A stretch of 64,000 nt of DNA from Sulfurimonas sp. (GTDB lineage: Bacteria; Campylobacterota; Campylobacteria; Campylobacterales; Sulfurimonadaceae). Within the stretch, counting starts at the first letter, position 1, and each line of letters starts with the position of its first letter. Made by a program: the position numbers and the translations under genes. The notes under the pieces are model-generated. The model did not search any database and was not told the DNA's origin. It worked only from the letters and a program-made list of their open reading frames with translations. Location: NCBI GenBank assembly GCA_028687935.1, contig JAQTZE010000012.1, forward strand, positions 1-64,000. Direction: 5' to 3'. This document shows positions 1 through 9,119 of the stretch, one piece after another.

Positions 1-150
1 TTAGCTAAAAATCCTACAAAAGCCCTTATATAAAGGTTTCTATCGCTTTATTACAAAGTATACATCATCAGTGATTTTAAGAATATTAATAAATTTTATA
101 AAAATTGACTAATTTTTAGAGGTGCCCATAAATTTGGAACACGCAATCTT

Positions 151-1230
151 TTGGGTAATCATAGAGCCTTTGTAAAGATTGATGAGAAGTTTCTCTTAGG
201 TGACATTATCCTCTCTATCCCAAAAGAGTTTTTTATATTTGCACTTTTAGAGAGTGAAGTGCTTTCTGCTCGCGTGGTTGAGCGCATGGGACAACTCTAC
301 AAAGCAGGCTATATGCTCGCTATTAATGATATCTTTTTAACAAAAGAGACGATGGGAAAATACCAAACTATTTTTGCTTATATCTCGCATATCAAAATAC
401 GTTTAGATAAAAATATCAGCGTCGGTATCGAAGAGATGATAAAAACGCTCAAAGCCAAGGATGTGAAAGTTGTCGCGGCAAAGATAGAGACTTCAAAAGA
501 GTATGTAATAGCGAGAACTTTAGGATGTCAATATTTTCAGGGCTACTTTTTTGCAGAACCAAAAATAGTTGAGAATGCAAAATATGAACCAGGACGAGTC
601 AATATTCTCAAACTTTATAACCTTTTGATGGATGATGTCAGTATTGATGAGATTACCAAAGAGTTTGAAAACAATTATGAGATTACCCTGCAGCTTTTAC
701 AGTTCATCAATTCTGGTGCTTTTCATTTTAGAAAGAAAATATCCTCGATTCACCATATTCTGACACTTATGGGACGCGTGCCTCTTGGAAAATGGCTGAT
801 GCTGATGATCTACTCCAAATCTGTATCTAAAGACGGGACACGTTCACCACTCATGTTGCTTGTGAAAAATAGAACAGAGCTTATGGAAAATATCTTTAAA
901 ACGATTTATCCAAACGCAGGAAGTAATATGCTTGGTGAAGCCTATTTTGTTGGTGTTTTATCATTGATTGATACAATCTTCGGAGAAAAACTTGAGAGGA
1001 TTTTGGAAGATATGCACATCTCACAAGAGGTAAAAGAGGCTCTCTTGGAAGACAAAGGCACGCTTGGAGAGATCTATGCTCTTGTGCGCGCGATAGAAGC
1101 CTTTGATACGCAGGCAATAGCCAACTATGAAGAGAGACATGGACTTGAAGCAAATATGCTCAAAGATGTAGTCTTGGAGTCTATGAAGCGTGTAACAGAA
1201 TTTGAAAATCCGAGCATCGCTGCAGAGTAA
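151..1230 (+). CDS. EAL-HDOD signalling protein, N-terminally truncated
   Basis: Resembles the YuxH/CdgJ class: a degenerate c-di-GMP phosphodiesterase (EAL) domain in about residues 1-140, followed by an HDOD domain from about 150. The first visible residues (GNHRAFVKIDEKFLLGDIIL) match what normally lies about 50 residues into such proteins, so the family's opening segment with the ELLYR-type motif is missing. The reading frame stays open upstream only to a TGA at 106-108, and no ATG or GTG precedes the TTG at 151. The DNA before that is AT-rich with no coding look. The gene is therefore 5'-truncated or starts at a non-standard codon. Without the EAL catalytic motif, hydrolysis is unlikely and a scaffold role is possible. 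Family assignment is from recognised sequence pattern. Confidence 0.6.
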   Translation: MGNHRAFVKIDEKFLLGDIILSIPKEFFIFALLESEVLSARVVERMGQLYKAGYMLAINDIFLTKETMGKYQTIFAYISHIKIRLDKNISVGIEEMIKTLKAKDVKVVAAKIETSKEYVIARTLGCQYFQGYFFAEPKIVENAKYEPGRVNILKLYNLLMDDVSIDEITKEFENNYEITLQLLQFINSGAFHFRKKISSIHHILTLMGRVPLGKWLMLMIYSKSVSKDGTRSPLMLLVKNRTELMENIFKTIYPNAGSNMLGEAYFVGVLSLIDTIFGEKLERILEDMHISQEVKEALLEDKGTLGEIYALVRAIEAFDTQAIANYEERHGLEANMLKDVVLESMKRVTEFENPSIAAE

Positions 1231-1242
1231 GCGAAGCTTTAA

Positions 1243-1248
1243 TGGTAT
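1243..1248 (+). promoter_or_regulatory. -10 box upstream of dbpA
   Basis: A perfect TATAAT lies about 20 bases before the dbpA start codon, in the 38-bp gap after the EAL-HDOD gene. No clear -35 box is visible. Confidence 0.4.
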
Positions 1249-1268
1249 AATTTCAAAAAAGAGCCATT

Positions 1269-2639
1269 ATGAACACAAAAAACTTCTCCTCCCTGCCACT
1301 TACTTCTGAAATGGTGCAAAACCTCAATGCTTTAGGCTACAAAGAGATGACCGCGATACAAGTGGAGAGTCTGCCATATATCCTTGAGGGTAAAGACGTC
1401 GTAGCTGAAGCAAAAACGGGAAGTGGGAAGACGGCTGCGTTTGGTATTGGCGTACTCAGTGCGCTCGATGTCAAAAAGTTTCGTGTTCAGTCACTTATCC
1501 TCACTCCAACTCGTGAACTTGCTGACCAAGTCGCAAGAGAGTTGCGCCAAATAGCAAAATTTGCTCACAATATCAAAATACTTACACTTTGTGGTGGCGC
1601 TGCGTTTGGACCGCAACTCGGCTCGCTGCGTCATGGCGCGCATATAGTTGTGGGAACTCCAGGGCGTATTCTTAAACACCTTAGCAAAGATACCCTCTCT
1701 CTTGAAAACCTCCAAACACTTGTACTTGATGAAGCGGATAGAATGCTTGATATGGGCTTTATCGAAGAGATAGAAAAAGTACTTGAATATGCGCCAAAGC
1801 AGAGACAAACACTTCTTTTCTCAGCGACCTATCCTGCTGAAATACTCCAACTGAGCGCCTCTATCCAACAAGATGCCGTGAGTATAAAAACAAAATCGCA
1901 AGAAGTCGCAAACAAAGTTGTACAGCGCTTTTATGAAGTACAAAATGATGAAAAAATCCAGACGCTTGTTAATATTCTCAGCACCTTCAAGCCTCAAAAC
2001 GCAATCGTATTTTCAAACACAAAAATAGAAGCAGACGAGATAGCAGCGAAACTCCAAAAGAGCAATATTGACGCGCTTGCGATACATGGCGATCTTGAAC
2101 AGTATGATAGAAATGACGTGCTTGTGCAATTTACAAACGGCAGTGCGAGAGTGCTTGTCGCAACAGATGTAGCAGCGCGTGGGCTTGATATCAAAGAGCT
2201 CTCTATGGTTGTCAATTACGATCTACCACACTCAGAAGAGACTTACACTCACCGTATCGGACGAACGGCAAGAGCTGGGGCTGAAGGTCTTGCGTTTACG
2301 CTCTACTCTCCTTGGGAAGCGGAAAAAGTGGATGTATACCAAGATGGAGAGAGACTTTTTGAAGAGGCGGATACGCTCAAAACAACAAACGGTTTTACTA
2401 TGAAGCCTGCGTTTATCACCCTTGTTATCGAAGGTGGCAAAAAAGATAAGCTCAGAGCTGGAGATCTTCTTGGAGCACTTACGGGTGACGCAGGTTTGGC
2501 TGGGAGTTCTATCGGCAAGATAGATATCTATGAGCGTCAAAGCTACGTGGCTATCGAGACAAAATATGTAGATGAAGCGCAGAAAAAACTCGCAAATGGC
2601 AAGATAAAAGGCAAAAAATTTACGGTTTGGATTCTCTAG
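1269..2639 (+). CDS. dbpA: ATP-dependent RNA helicase DbpA
   Basis: A 456-residue DEAD-box helicase of the DbpA type, which remodels 23S rRNA during 50S ribosome assembly. Visible motifs in order: a Q-motif region (TAIQVESLP), Walker A AKTGSGKT near residue 50, PTRELA, DEAD within VLDEADRMLD near 155, SAT within LFSATYP, and HRIGRTARAG near 330. The C-terminal 75 residues carry the DbpA RNA-binding domain (GDLLGALTGDAG, then IGKIDIYERQSYVAI), which separates it from other DEAD-box proteins. The length is typical. The next gene starts 6 bp after its stop, so the two are probably cotranscribed. Confidence 0.93.
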   Translation: MNTKNFSSLPLTSEMVQNLNALGYKEMTAIQVESLPYILEGKDVVAEAKTGSGKTAAFGIGVLSALDVKKFRVQSLILTPTRELADQVARELRQIAKFAHNIKILTLCGGAAFGPQLGSLRHGAHIVVGTPGRILKHLSKDTLSLENLQTLVLDEADRMLDMGFIEEIEKVLEYAPKQRQTLLFSATYPAEILQLSASIQQDAVSIKTKSQEVANKVVQRFYEVQNDEKIQTLVNILSTFKPQNAIVFSNTKIEADEIAAKLQKSNIDALAIHGDLEQYDRNDVLVQFTNGSARVLVATDVAARGLDIKELSMVVNYDLPHSEETYTHRIGRTARAGAEGLAFTLYSPWEAEKVDVYQDGERLFEEADTLKTTNGFTMKPAFITLVIEGGKKDKLRAGDLLGALTGDAGLAGSSIGKIDIYERQSYVAIETKYVDEAQKKLANGKIKGKKFTVWIL

Positions 2640-2645
2640 GCCTTT

Positions 2646-3158
2646 ATGCATACGCTTAAATATCTCAACCACTATCCTGCGCAAGTCCAAACGCAGGTGC
2701 ACAAGCTCATAGAGACAAAGAGTCTCAGTGCGCATCTACTCAAAAAATATCCCTCTTCGCATAGTATCACCAATGATAAGACCCTTTTTTCTTATGTCAG
2801 CGAGATCAAAGAGCGCACCATGAAAAAGTCCTCACCTTTGAGTAAAACGCACTATGACGGGAAGATTCACGTCATCAATAATGCCCTTGGAACTCACCAT
2901 TTTATCTCCCGCGTCCAAGGCTCTAAGCTCAAAGCAAAAAATGAGATCAAAATCGCTTCTATGTTCAAAAATGTCCCCCAAGAATTTTTGGAGATGATAG
3001 TTGTACATGAACTCGCCCATTTTAAAGAGAAAGAACATAACAAAGCCTTCTATAAATTGTGTGAATATATGCAACCCTCTTACCATCAAATCGAATTTGA
3101 TTTGCGGCTTTATCTGACGCACATGGATTTTTTTGGTAAACTAAGCGACTGGAATTAA
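2646..3158 (+). CDS. YgjP-like (DUF45/WLM) metal-dependent hydrolase
   Basis: A 170-residue protein with a zinc-metalloprotease-like signature HELAHFKEKEH near residue 120, the HExxH plus downstream His pattern of the YgjP/DUF45 family. The fold resembles a minimal metallopeptidase, and some members have been linked to nucleotide (UTP) pyrophosphatase activity. The substrate here cannot be told from sequence. No signal peptide, so cytosolic. It follows dbpA by 6 bp, which suggests translational coupling. Confidence 0.75.
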   Translation: MHTLKYLNHYPAQVQTQVHKLIETKSLSAHLLKKYPSSHSITNDKTLFSYVSEIKERTMKKSSPLSKTHYDGKIHVINNALGTHHFISRVQGSKLKAKNEIKIASMFKNVPQEFLEMIVVHELAHFKEKEHNKAFYKLCEYMQPSYHQIEFDLRLYLTHMDFFGKLSDWN

Positions 3159-3219
3159 CTTCTTAATACTTAGAAAACGTAGTTTTTGTGCGTAACATCA
3201 GTAGATAACGGGATAATGA

Positions 3220-4023
3220 ATGGATACAAATACTTTAGAATTGCTACAAGATATTGTCGATATGCAGAAGGATCTTGTGGTGGTCTTTGAAGACTTAAAG
3301 CCTATACTTACAAACGCTGCGTTTCATAGATTTTTTAGTGTTTTAGACTTGCGAGAATATAATGCAAATTATGGACCATTTGCCAACAATCTGGTTCCTC
3401 ATCCCTCTTATTTTAATCCAAGCAAAGTTCTTCCTGGACAGACGTGGATAGAAGCTATCGCACAGCTCGATGCAAGTGATCAGATCGTAAGTATGATGAG
3501 TTCTAAGTATGAGCCTCACGCATTTGCTGTGCGCGTTCAAGAAAGTGCTCAGACGTATCAGATAGTCACTTTTGAGGACGTTACGCAGACGCTTATAAAA
3601 AGAATCATGATCGAAAACAGTGCAAATATTGACATCCAGAGTGGTGCGTATGATAAAAGATATTTTATGCATATCAAAGAGAGCTACGAAGATGCAGCAC
3701 GTTTTAATGAAAAATATATCGCGCTCTCGCTTATAGAACTTGATTTTGAAGATGATCATGAGCTTCAAACATTTGTGGCAACTTTTAGAAGTTCTATTCG
3801 CGAAGATGATATGCTTGTTCGTTGGGCTAAAGAAGAGTTTTTATTTTTGTATCTTGTTGATGATGCGTTAAAAGCTGTGCAAGTGATAGCTAAGCTCAAA
3901 AATATGTTTCAAAAAACAGGACAAAGTACGGATAGCTACAAACTCATCTCTCTTGTGCAAAAAGAGAACGAAAAAATAAGCGCACTACTCAAACGCATGG
4001 AGCAAAGCCAAGAAGAGCGCTAG
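3220..4023 (+). CDS. PAS protein with degenerate GGDEF domain
   Basis: 267 residues. The N-terminal half (1-130) is PAS-like. The rest aligns by eye with a GGDEF domain: GAYDKRYF corresponds to the usual GLYNRRYF, and RWAKEEFLFLY sits where RxGGDEF is expected. The catalytic GG is replaced (AKEEF), so diguanylate cyclase activity is unlikely; it may bind a ligand or act as a scaffold. Its stop overlaps the 3' end of the convergent acetyltransferase gene by 4 bp. Confidence 0.55.
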   Translation: MDTNTLELLQDIVDMQKDLVVVFEDLKPILTNAAFHRFFSVLDLREYNANYGPFANNLVPHPSYFNPSKVLPGQTWIEAIAQLDASDQIVSMMSSKYEPHAFAVRVQESAQTYQIVTFEDVTQTLIKRIMIENSANIDIQSGAYDKRYFMHIKESYEDAARFNEKYIALSLIELDFEDDHELQTFVATFRSSIREDDMLVRWAKEEFLFLYLVDDALKAVQVIAKLKNMFQKTGQSTDSYKLISLVQKENEKISALLKRMEQSQEER

Positions 4024-4571
4024 TCCATCCAGCGGCTTGGATCGTAGCCATCTGTCGGTCTTTTGATCTCTTTTTTTTGCAGTTTTTTTACTAAAGTCAG
4101 AACATTTTTGCCATCACTTGGGCTTTTTTCTTTTCTCTGAGCTATTTGATTAAAACCAAATTTTTCATAAAAACGCAGCGCTTGCGCATCTTCAAGAACA
4201 GAAACGCTGAGCTGCGGATAGAGTGCCGCAGCTTCTTGTAAAAACTGCTCCATCATAAAGGAGCCTACTCCATGACCACGGTACTCTTCAAGCACTATTG
4301 CATGCATAAGTGCGGTGTTCTCATCGATAAAACCGTTTGCGTTTTGTTCAGGTTTGAGGATTCTGCACCAGAGTGCGCCTGCAATTTTATTATCGACCAA
4401 AGCATAGAGCCCCAAATCTTTATCAGAGTGTCCAAAGAAATCGGCGTGGATGCGCAGAGCAGCAAACTCTTCTTGCGTTTTGTTGTTTGCAGTGAGTCTA
4501 AACGCAGGTAAAAGCAGATTATCAAGAATCTTCTGTTCGCTTGAGCGCAGGAAATAGAGTGTTGGATTCAT
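4020..4571 (-). CDS. GNAT family N-acetyltransferase
   Basis: 183 residues with the acetyl-CoA binding pattern of GNAT enzymes: LEEYRGHGVGSFMMEQFL in the motif A position (R/Q-x-x-G-x-G/A) and ALRFYEKFGF near the end. Substrate unknown. The start codon overlaps the stop of the ABC-F gene (ATGA), so the two are translationally coupled. The C-terminal tail is basic. Confidence 0.75.
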   Translation of the reverse strand: MNPTLYFLRSSEQKILDNLLLPAFRLTANNKTQEEFAALRIHADFFGHSDKDLGLYALVDNKIAGALWCRILKPEQNANGFIDENTALMHAIVLEEYRGHGVGSFMMEQFLQEAAALYPQLSVSVLEDAQALRFYEKFGFNQIAQRKEKSPSDGKNVLTLVKKLQKKEIKRPTDGYDPSRWMD

Positions 4572-6400
4572 GAGAGGGCCTCTATCTTTGTGTCATACGC
4601 TGCGTTTATACTATCAAGCTCGGTCTGTGCGACTTCAAGCTCTTCAAACAGCTCCTCGACGCTTTTTTCTTTTTCGGCTACGAGTTTGGAGAGATCCATG
4701 AGCTTCGCACTTTCACCGCTGTTTGAAGCTGCGATAAGCTCTTTGTGAAGCACTTCAAGGTGCTCTTCTGTTTTGATGATAGCGGCTTCGAGTTTCTCCA
4801 CCTCTTTTTTGAGTTTAGAAGTGTTTGCGTTTCGCTCGCGCACAAGTTCTGAGATTTGCTTTTTGAGCTCTTTTGTATTGGATTTTGGAGCGGATTTTAC
4901 TTTTTCCTCTTCAATCTCATCTTCCCAACCGATTTTTTCCAAAAAGTCATCATATCCACCATCAAAATACTCTGCACCATCTTTTGTAAAGATAATAAGT
5001 CTGTCGCAAACGCGGCGTAAAAGCTCTTCGGAGTGGGTAACGACAATCACTGAACCCTCAAACCTGTTGATGGCTTCTGTGAGTGCTTCGATAGAGTCCA
5101 TATCAAGGTGATTTGTCGGCTCATCGAGGAGCAAAATATTGACCTCACGTGCGAGGATTTTGCCAAGCATAACACGGCTTTTTTCTCCACCTGAGAGGAG
5201 TGATATCTTCTTTAAAGCCATATCGCCGCTAAACATCATCCCGCCGCACAGACCGCGCACCATGGATTCCGGCATTTTCGGATTTGCTGTATAGATCTCG
5301 TCCATGACATTGTTGTTTGCGTTTAAGTGTGCGATATTTGTCTGACCGAAATGGCCAAATGCACTGTTTTGCTGATAACTTACTTCGCCACTAAGTGGGG
5401 TGAGTTCTTTGCCGATGACATTGAGCAGGGTTGATTTTCCCTTACCGTTTTTTCCGATGATGCCAAGGCACTCACCTTTTGCCAAAGTAAAAGAAATATT
5501 TTTAAAGAGGATATTGTCTGCTTTGTAGCCAAAACTAAGACCTTTCACCTCAAGTAAAATTTTTGCAGGTGTCTCTTTGTAGGCAAAATCAAACTTGAGG
5601 TTTACATCAAAACCAAGATCATCAAGCAAATCCATCTTCTCAAGTTGTTTGACTTTAGATTGTGCAAGTGCTGCTGTGGAAGCTCTTGCTTTGTTTCTTG
5701 CGATAAAATCTTCAAGCTCTTTTACTTTTTTGTCTTGCGCAATTTTCTGTTTTTCATAGAGTTCATCATTTGCCGCAAGCTGTTCATAAAACTTATGCGT
5801 ATCACCTGCAATAAGGGTGAGATTTTTACGTATGATTCCCATTGTATGGGTACAAACGCCATCCATAAACTCTCTATCGTGGGTGATGAGGATAAGCTCT
5901 CCATCAAAGTTTTGCAAGAAAGTTTTGAGCCAGCGAAGTGAGACGATATCAAGATAGTTGGTCGGCTCATCGAGTAAAAGCAGGTTTGGTTCAGTGACGA
6001 GAAGTTTTGCAAGATTGATACGAATCTGATAACCACCTGAAAAAGAGAGAGGGTTTTTGTCCAGATCTTCTTGCACAAAACCAAGACCAAAAAGGATTTT
6101 CTCTACTCTGTAGGTGTCATACTGCATCTCATCACGCAGTGCCAAAGCCGCTTCGGCGCGAAGAGTGGATTCTGTGAAGACAAGGTGCTGTTTGAGCGTA
6201 CCGATACGATAACCCTTCGGGATAAGTATCTCTCCGCTATCAGCACTCTCTTCGCCTAGAATAAGTTTGAAAAGTGTTGATTTTCCGCTACCGTTGCGAC
6301 CTACGAGACCTATGCGATTGCCTGCGTTTAATTTAAAACTGAGTTTGGAGAAAAGCTCCTGCGAAGAGAAGCTTTTTGAGATGTTGTTAAGTTGTATCAT
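4568..6400 (-). CDS. ABC-F family ATPase (Uup/YheS-like)
   Basis: A 610-residue soluble protein with two ABC ATPase domains and no membrane segments. Walker A sites are GRNGSGKST (near 35) and GKNGKGKST (near 320); signature motifs are LSFSGGYQ and LSGGEKSR; Walker B/DEPTN occurs twice (LLLDEPTNYLD, LLLDEPTNHLD). A coiled C-terminal extension from about 520 resembles the Uup/YheS DNA or ribosome-binding tail. Family members act on ribosomes in translation quality control. It is first in a two-gene unit with the GNAT enzyme. Confidence 0.85.
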   Translation of the reverse strand: MIQLNNISKSFSSQELFSKLSFKLNAGNRIGLVGRNGSGKSTLFKLILGEESADSGEILIPKGYRIGTLKQHLVFTESTLRAEAALALRDEMQYDTYRVEKILFGLGFVQEDLDKNPLSFSGGYQIRINLAKLLVTEPNLLLLDEPTNYLDIVSLRWLKTFLQNFDGELILITHDREFMDGVCTHTMGIIRKNLTLIAGDTHKFYEQLAANDELYEKQKIAQDKKVKELEDFIARNKARASTAALAQSKVKQLEKMDLLDDLGFDVNLKFDFAYKETPAKILLEVKGLSFGYKADNILFKNISFTLAKGECLGIIGKNGKGKSTLLNVIGKELTPLSGEVSYQQNSAFGHFGQTNIAHLNANNNVMDEIYTANPKMPESMVRGLCGGMMFSGDMALKKISLLSGGEKSRVMLGKILAREVNILLLDEPTNHLDMDSIEALTEAINRFEGSVIVVTHSEELLRRVCDRLIIFTKDGAEYFDGGYDDFLEKIGWEDEIEEEKVKSAPKSNTKELKKQISELVRERNANTSKLKKEVEKLEAAIIKTEEHLEVLHKELIAASNSGESAKLMDLSKLVAEKEKSVEELFEELEVAQTELDSINAAYDTKIEALS

Positions 6401-6419
6401 TTCACTCTTTTATGAGGAT

Positions 6420-6734
6420 TTATTTTTCTTTGCCGTTTCCGTAGTGTTCAAAGAGATAATTTGTTGTTTTTATCTCATCTTCTTTAGAGATAGGCGCTTT
6501 GAAGTGAACAATCATCTTGACCACTTTTTCATGCCAGAACTCTTTAGATTGTGGTCCTTGGTTGATGATATATCCAAAAGAGTGACACATCAAGCAGTTT
6601 GCTTCAATTGCGTCAAAGCCTTTACCCATCTTGATCTCATACGGCATATAAGGAACTTCAACTTTTTCTTCTACTTGTGCAAAAAGAGTACTCAGCGTCA
6701 AAGCGCCTAAAAGTAATATTTTTTTCATGCTCAC
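6420..6734 (-). CDS. Monoheme cytochrome c, sulfite dehydrogenase subunit SorB-like
   Basis: 104 residues with an N-terminal signal peptide (cleavage near LFAQ) and one c-type heme site, CLMCH, near residue 48. Size and position 3 bp after a SorA-like molybdoenzyme match the electron-accepting cytochrome of periplasmic sulfite dehydrogenases. It would pass electrons from sulfite oxidation to the respiratory chain. The function rests on the neighbour. Confidence 0.72.
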   Translation of the reverse strand: MSMKKILLLGALTLSTLFAQVEEKVEVPYMPYEIKMGKGFDAIEANCLMCHSFGYIINQGPQSKEFWHEKVVKMIVHFKAPISKEDEIKTTNYLFEHYGNGKEK

Positions 6735-6737
6735 TCC

Positions 6738-7931
6738 TTATATGATTTCGATAGTCACACTATCGATGCCGTTGTATTTGTATCCGCCGTGGTTCCATTT
6801 GACATCTTGTGCAAAAGGTTGCTCAGCGCCAAGACGGTTGATAGCTTTTGCCATAATCGTCACTTTGCCATAGGTCGTTGGTTTGTATGCAAATCTAAAC
6901 TCTCTAAAGGCATATCTATCAGCATCTTTGAGAAGGGCCGCTTTCCAGCTTTTGCCGCCATCAGTTGAGATAAGAACATCTTTGATACCATGACCATCAT
7001 CAAACGCAACACCACGGATAACTACATGTGAGTTGTGTGCTACGACTGTATCGTTTGTTGGATATCCGATAACAGATTTTACGTTCATCGTCGTGATAGG
7101 TTTTGTCGTTTTGTATTTCTCTTCTGGTGTTTCACATTCACATGAGTTATCAGGCACACGGTACGCTACATCCATAAAGAAGAGCTTTTCATAATCTTTT
7201 GTTACAGTGATATTGCTCAGCATTTTTACCCAGCTATCAGAGTAGTGTCCAGGGATAACAAGACGTACTGGAAAGCCGTTGAGGTAAGGAAGGTCTTCCC
7301 CGTTCATCTCATACGCTACGATAACGTAGTCATCAAGCTCATCAAGTTGCATCTCACGCACAAAGTTTGGAGTTTCATAATAGGCAGCAGTTTCGCTTCC
7401 ATTAAATCCTATCCAATGAGCACCTTTTTTGATCCCTGCACGATTGAGAAGGTCTTTTAGACGCACGCCTTTCCATTTTGCACAGCCCATAGCGCCGCTT
7501 CCCCATTGTATACCGCCAGCTACTGGATGAAACGCAGAACGGCTATTGCCTCCACACTGAAGTACTGAAGTCACTTCCACTTGCTCATAGTCGCGTTTAA
7601 GCTCAGCAAGAGAGATAGAGAGTTCATTTTCTACAAGACCGTTGATCTTGATTCTATACGTCTCTACATCGATAAATGTGGGGATTTCTGGCATATGCCA
7701 GCGCACAAAAAACTCATCATTTGCTGTGATCCCTTTTGCAAATGCCTCTCTTGGCGTTTCAAGAAGAGGTGGTCTGTCAGAGTAAGTGATAAGCGGTCTC
7801 TTTTCAGGGAAAGCGAGCTTTGCTGCTTTTCTGTTATCGACAGGTTGGCCTGTTATGCCAGCTGAAACAGAAGTTCCAACAACAGCGGCAGAAGCTGCAA
7901 GAGAAGCTTTTAGGAAGTCTCTTCTTTTCAT
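6738..7931 (-). CDS. Sulfite dehydrogenase, molybdopterin subunit (SorA/SoxC type)
   Basis: A 397-residue periplasmic enzyme. It begins with a twin-arginine signal (MKRRDFLKAS). The molybdenum-ligating cysteine lies in LQCGGNSR near residue 125, as in the sulfite oxidase family, and the C-terminal third is the Mo-co dimerisation domain (ISTDGGKSWK). It oxidises sulfite to sulfate, with the adjacent cytochrome as acceptor. SorA rather than SoxC is favoured because no other sox genes are nearby. RBS is AAGGA before ATG. Confidence 0.83.
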   Translation of the reverse strand: MKRRDFLKASLAASAAVVGTSVSAGITGQPVDNRKAAKLAFPEKRPLITYSDRPPLLETPREAFAKGITANDEFFVRWHMPEIPTFIDVETYRIKINGLVENELSISLAELKRDYEQVEVTSVLQCGGNSRSAFHPVAGGIQWGSGAMGCAKWKGVRLKDLLNRAGIKKGAHWIGFNGSETAAYYETPNFVREMQLDELDDYVIVAYEMNGEDLPYLNGFPVRLVIPGHYSDSWVKMLSNITVTKDYEKLFFMDVAYRVPDNSCECETPEEKYKTTKPITTMNVKSVIGYPTNDTVVAHNSHVVIRGVAFDDGHGIKDVLISTDGGKSWKAALLKDADRYAFREFRFAYKPTTYGKVTIMAKAINRLGAEQPFAQDVKWNHGGYKYNGIDSVTIEII

Positions 7932-8021
7932 AATGATCCTTTGCGCAATATTTTTGAAGTATTATAAACTTATTCGTTTAAGAGTTACTTGATCTTATAT
8001 ATTACATGGGTGAATTTTTTG

Positions 8022-8027
8022 TATAAT
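8022..8027 (+). promoter_or_regulatory. -10 box upstream of the NlpE/META protein
   Basis: TATAAT (within TTGTATAATTATATCC) lies about 35 bp before the start codon in the divergent sorAB spacer. Confidence 0.4.
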
Positions 8028-8060
8028 TATATCCAATAGCAACATAATCGAGGAAAGAAG

Positions 8061-9119
8061 ATGCGTAAATATATCGCAATAATAGTTTTAAGTTTTATCA
8101 TGGCAACAGCTGCGTTTGCAGCCAAAACGCAAAGTAATACAGAAGCACTCTCAAGTGAGTACCCTTTGCACTTTGTGGGTCTTATCCCAGCAGCTGATTG
8201 TACCAATAAGTATCAGATAGATCTCTTTGCTAATCATGTCTATTTTCTACGATCAGTATGTATTAAAGAGGGTGAGCCAAACAAGCAGAGTGATACTATA
8301 GGCATATGGCAGATAGATGAGCAAAAAAGAGTTGTGCTTAGGCGCGCAAACGAAAGTGAGAAGTTTTTTCGTATCATCAACGCAAATACGATAGAGGCGA
8401 TGGATCTCAAAGGCAAGAGAATCATCTCAAGTCTGGACTATACCCTGCAAAACTCACAAACTGCACACACACTTGAACCTAAAGTCTTAATGCGCGGAAT
8501 GTACAGTTATGTGGCGAATCGTGCAAGTTTTATAGAGTGTAGCACAGGGATGCAGTTTAATGTTGCGTTTACAGAGGATTATAAAACTTTGGAGCGAGTA
8601 TACATCCAAAATAAAAACGCGAAGAGTGAAGCGATACAAGTGGAGATAGAGGCTCAGATACTCTTAAAAGAGGGGACGGATTCTAAAGAAAAAGTACCAA
8701 CAGTGGTCGTGAAAAAATTTATAAAGAGTAGCCCAAAAGAGCTTTGTCAGCCGCTAAAATTACAAGTGACACTTGCTAATACATACTGGAAACTGACGAT
8801 GCTCGGAGATAAAGCAGTACAGTATGCAAATAAAGAGAATAAAGAGGCCTTTATGTTTCTTCGAGAGAGCGGTGAGATAAAAGGATATACGGGGTGTAAT
8901 AGCTTTGGCGGTATTTTTGAGCAAAGTACAGAGAAGCTGGCACTCTCAAAAGACAAACCGATGCTGATGACCAAACGTTTTTGTGAAAAGACTCCAGAAG
9001 CTGCGTTTATTGGAGTGCTAAACGCAATGCAAAGTTATAAGATCAATGGCAAATATCTCGAACTCTTTGATAAAGAGAACAAAACATTAGCGCGCTTTGA
9101 GTCTCTTTATCTCTACTAA
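8061..9119 (+). CDS. Exported NlpE-like plus META (HslJ-like) domain protein
   Basis: 352 residues. A signal peptide covers about residues 1-20 (cleavage near AFAAK). Residues 35-130 look like the NlpE N-terminal copper-responsive lipoprotein fold (GLIPAADC), but there is no lipobox, so it is probably periplasmic. Residues 240-350 form a META/HslJ domain (YWKLTMLGDKAV, GYTGCNSFGG). META proteins are linked to envelope stress and heat-shock resistance. Convergent and overlapping by 4 bp with tex. Confidence 0.7.
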   Translation: MRKYIAIIVLSFIMATAAFAAKTQSNTEALSSEYPLHFVGLIPAADCTNKYQIDLFANHVYFLRSVCIKEGEPNKQSDTIGIWQIDEQKRVVLRRANESEKFFRIINANTIEAMDLKGKRIISSLDYTLQNSQTAHTLEPKVLMRGMYSYVANRASFIECSTGMQFNVAFTEDYKTLERVYIQNKNAKSEAIQVEIEAQILLKEGTDSKEKVPTVVVKKFIKSSPKELCQPLKLQVTLANTYWKLTMLGDKAVQYANKENKEAFMFLRESGEIKGYTGCNSFGGIFEQSTEKLALSKDKPMLMTKRFCEKTPEAAFIGVLNAMQSYKINGKYLELFDKENKTLARFESLYLY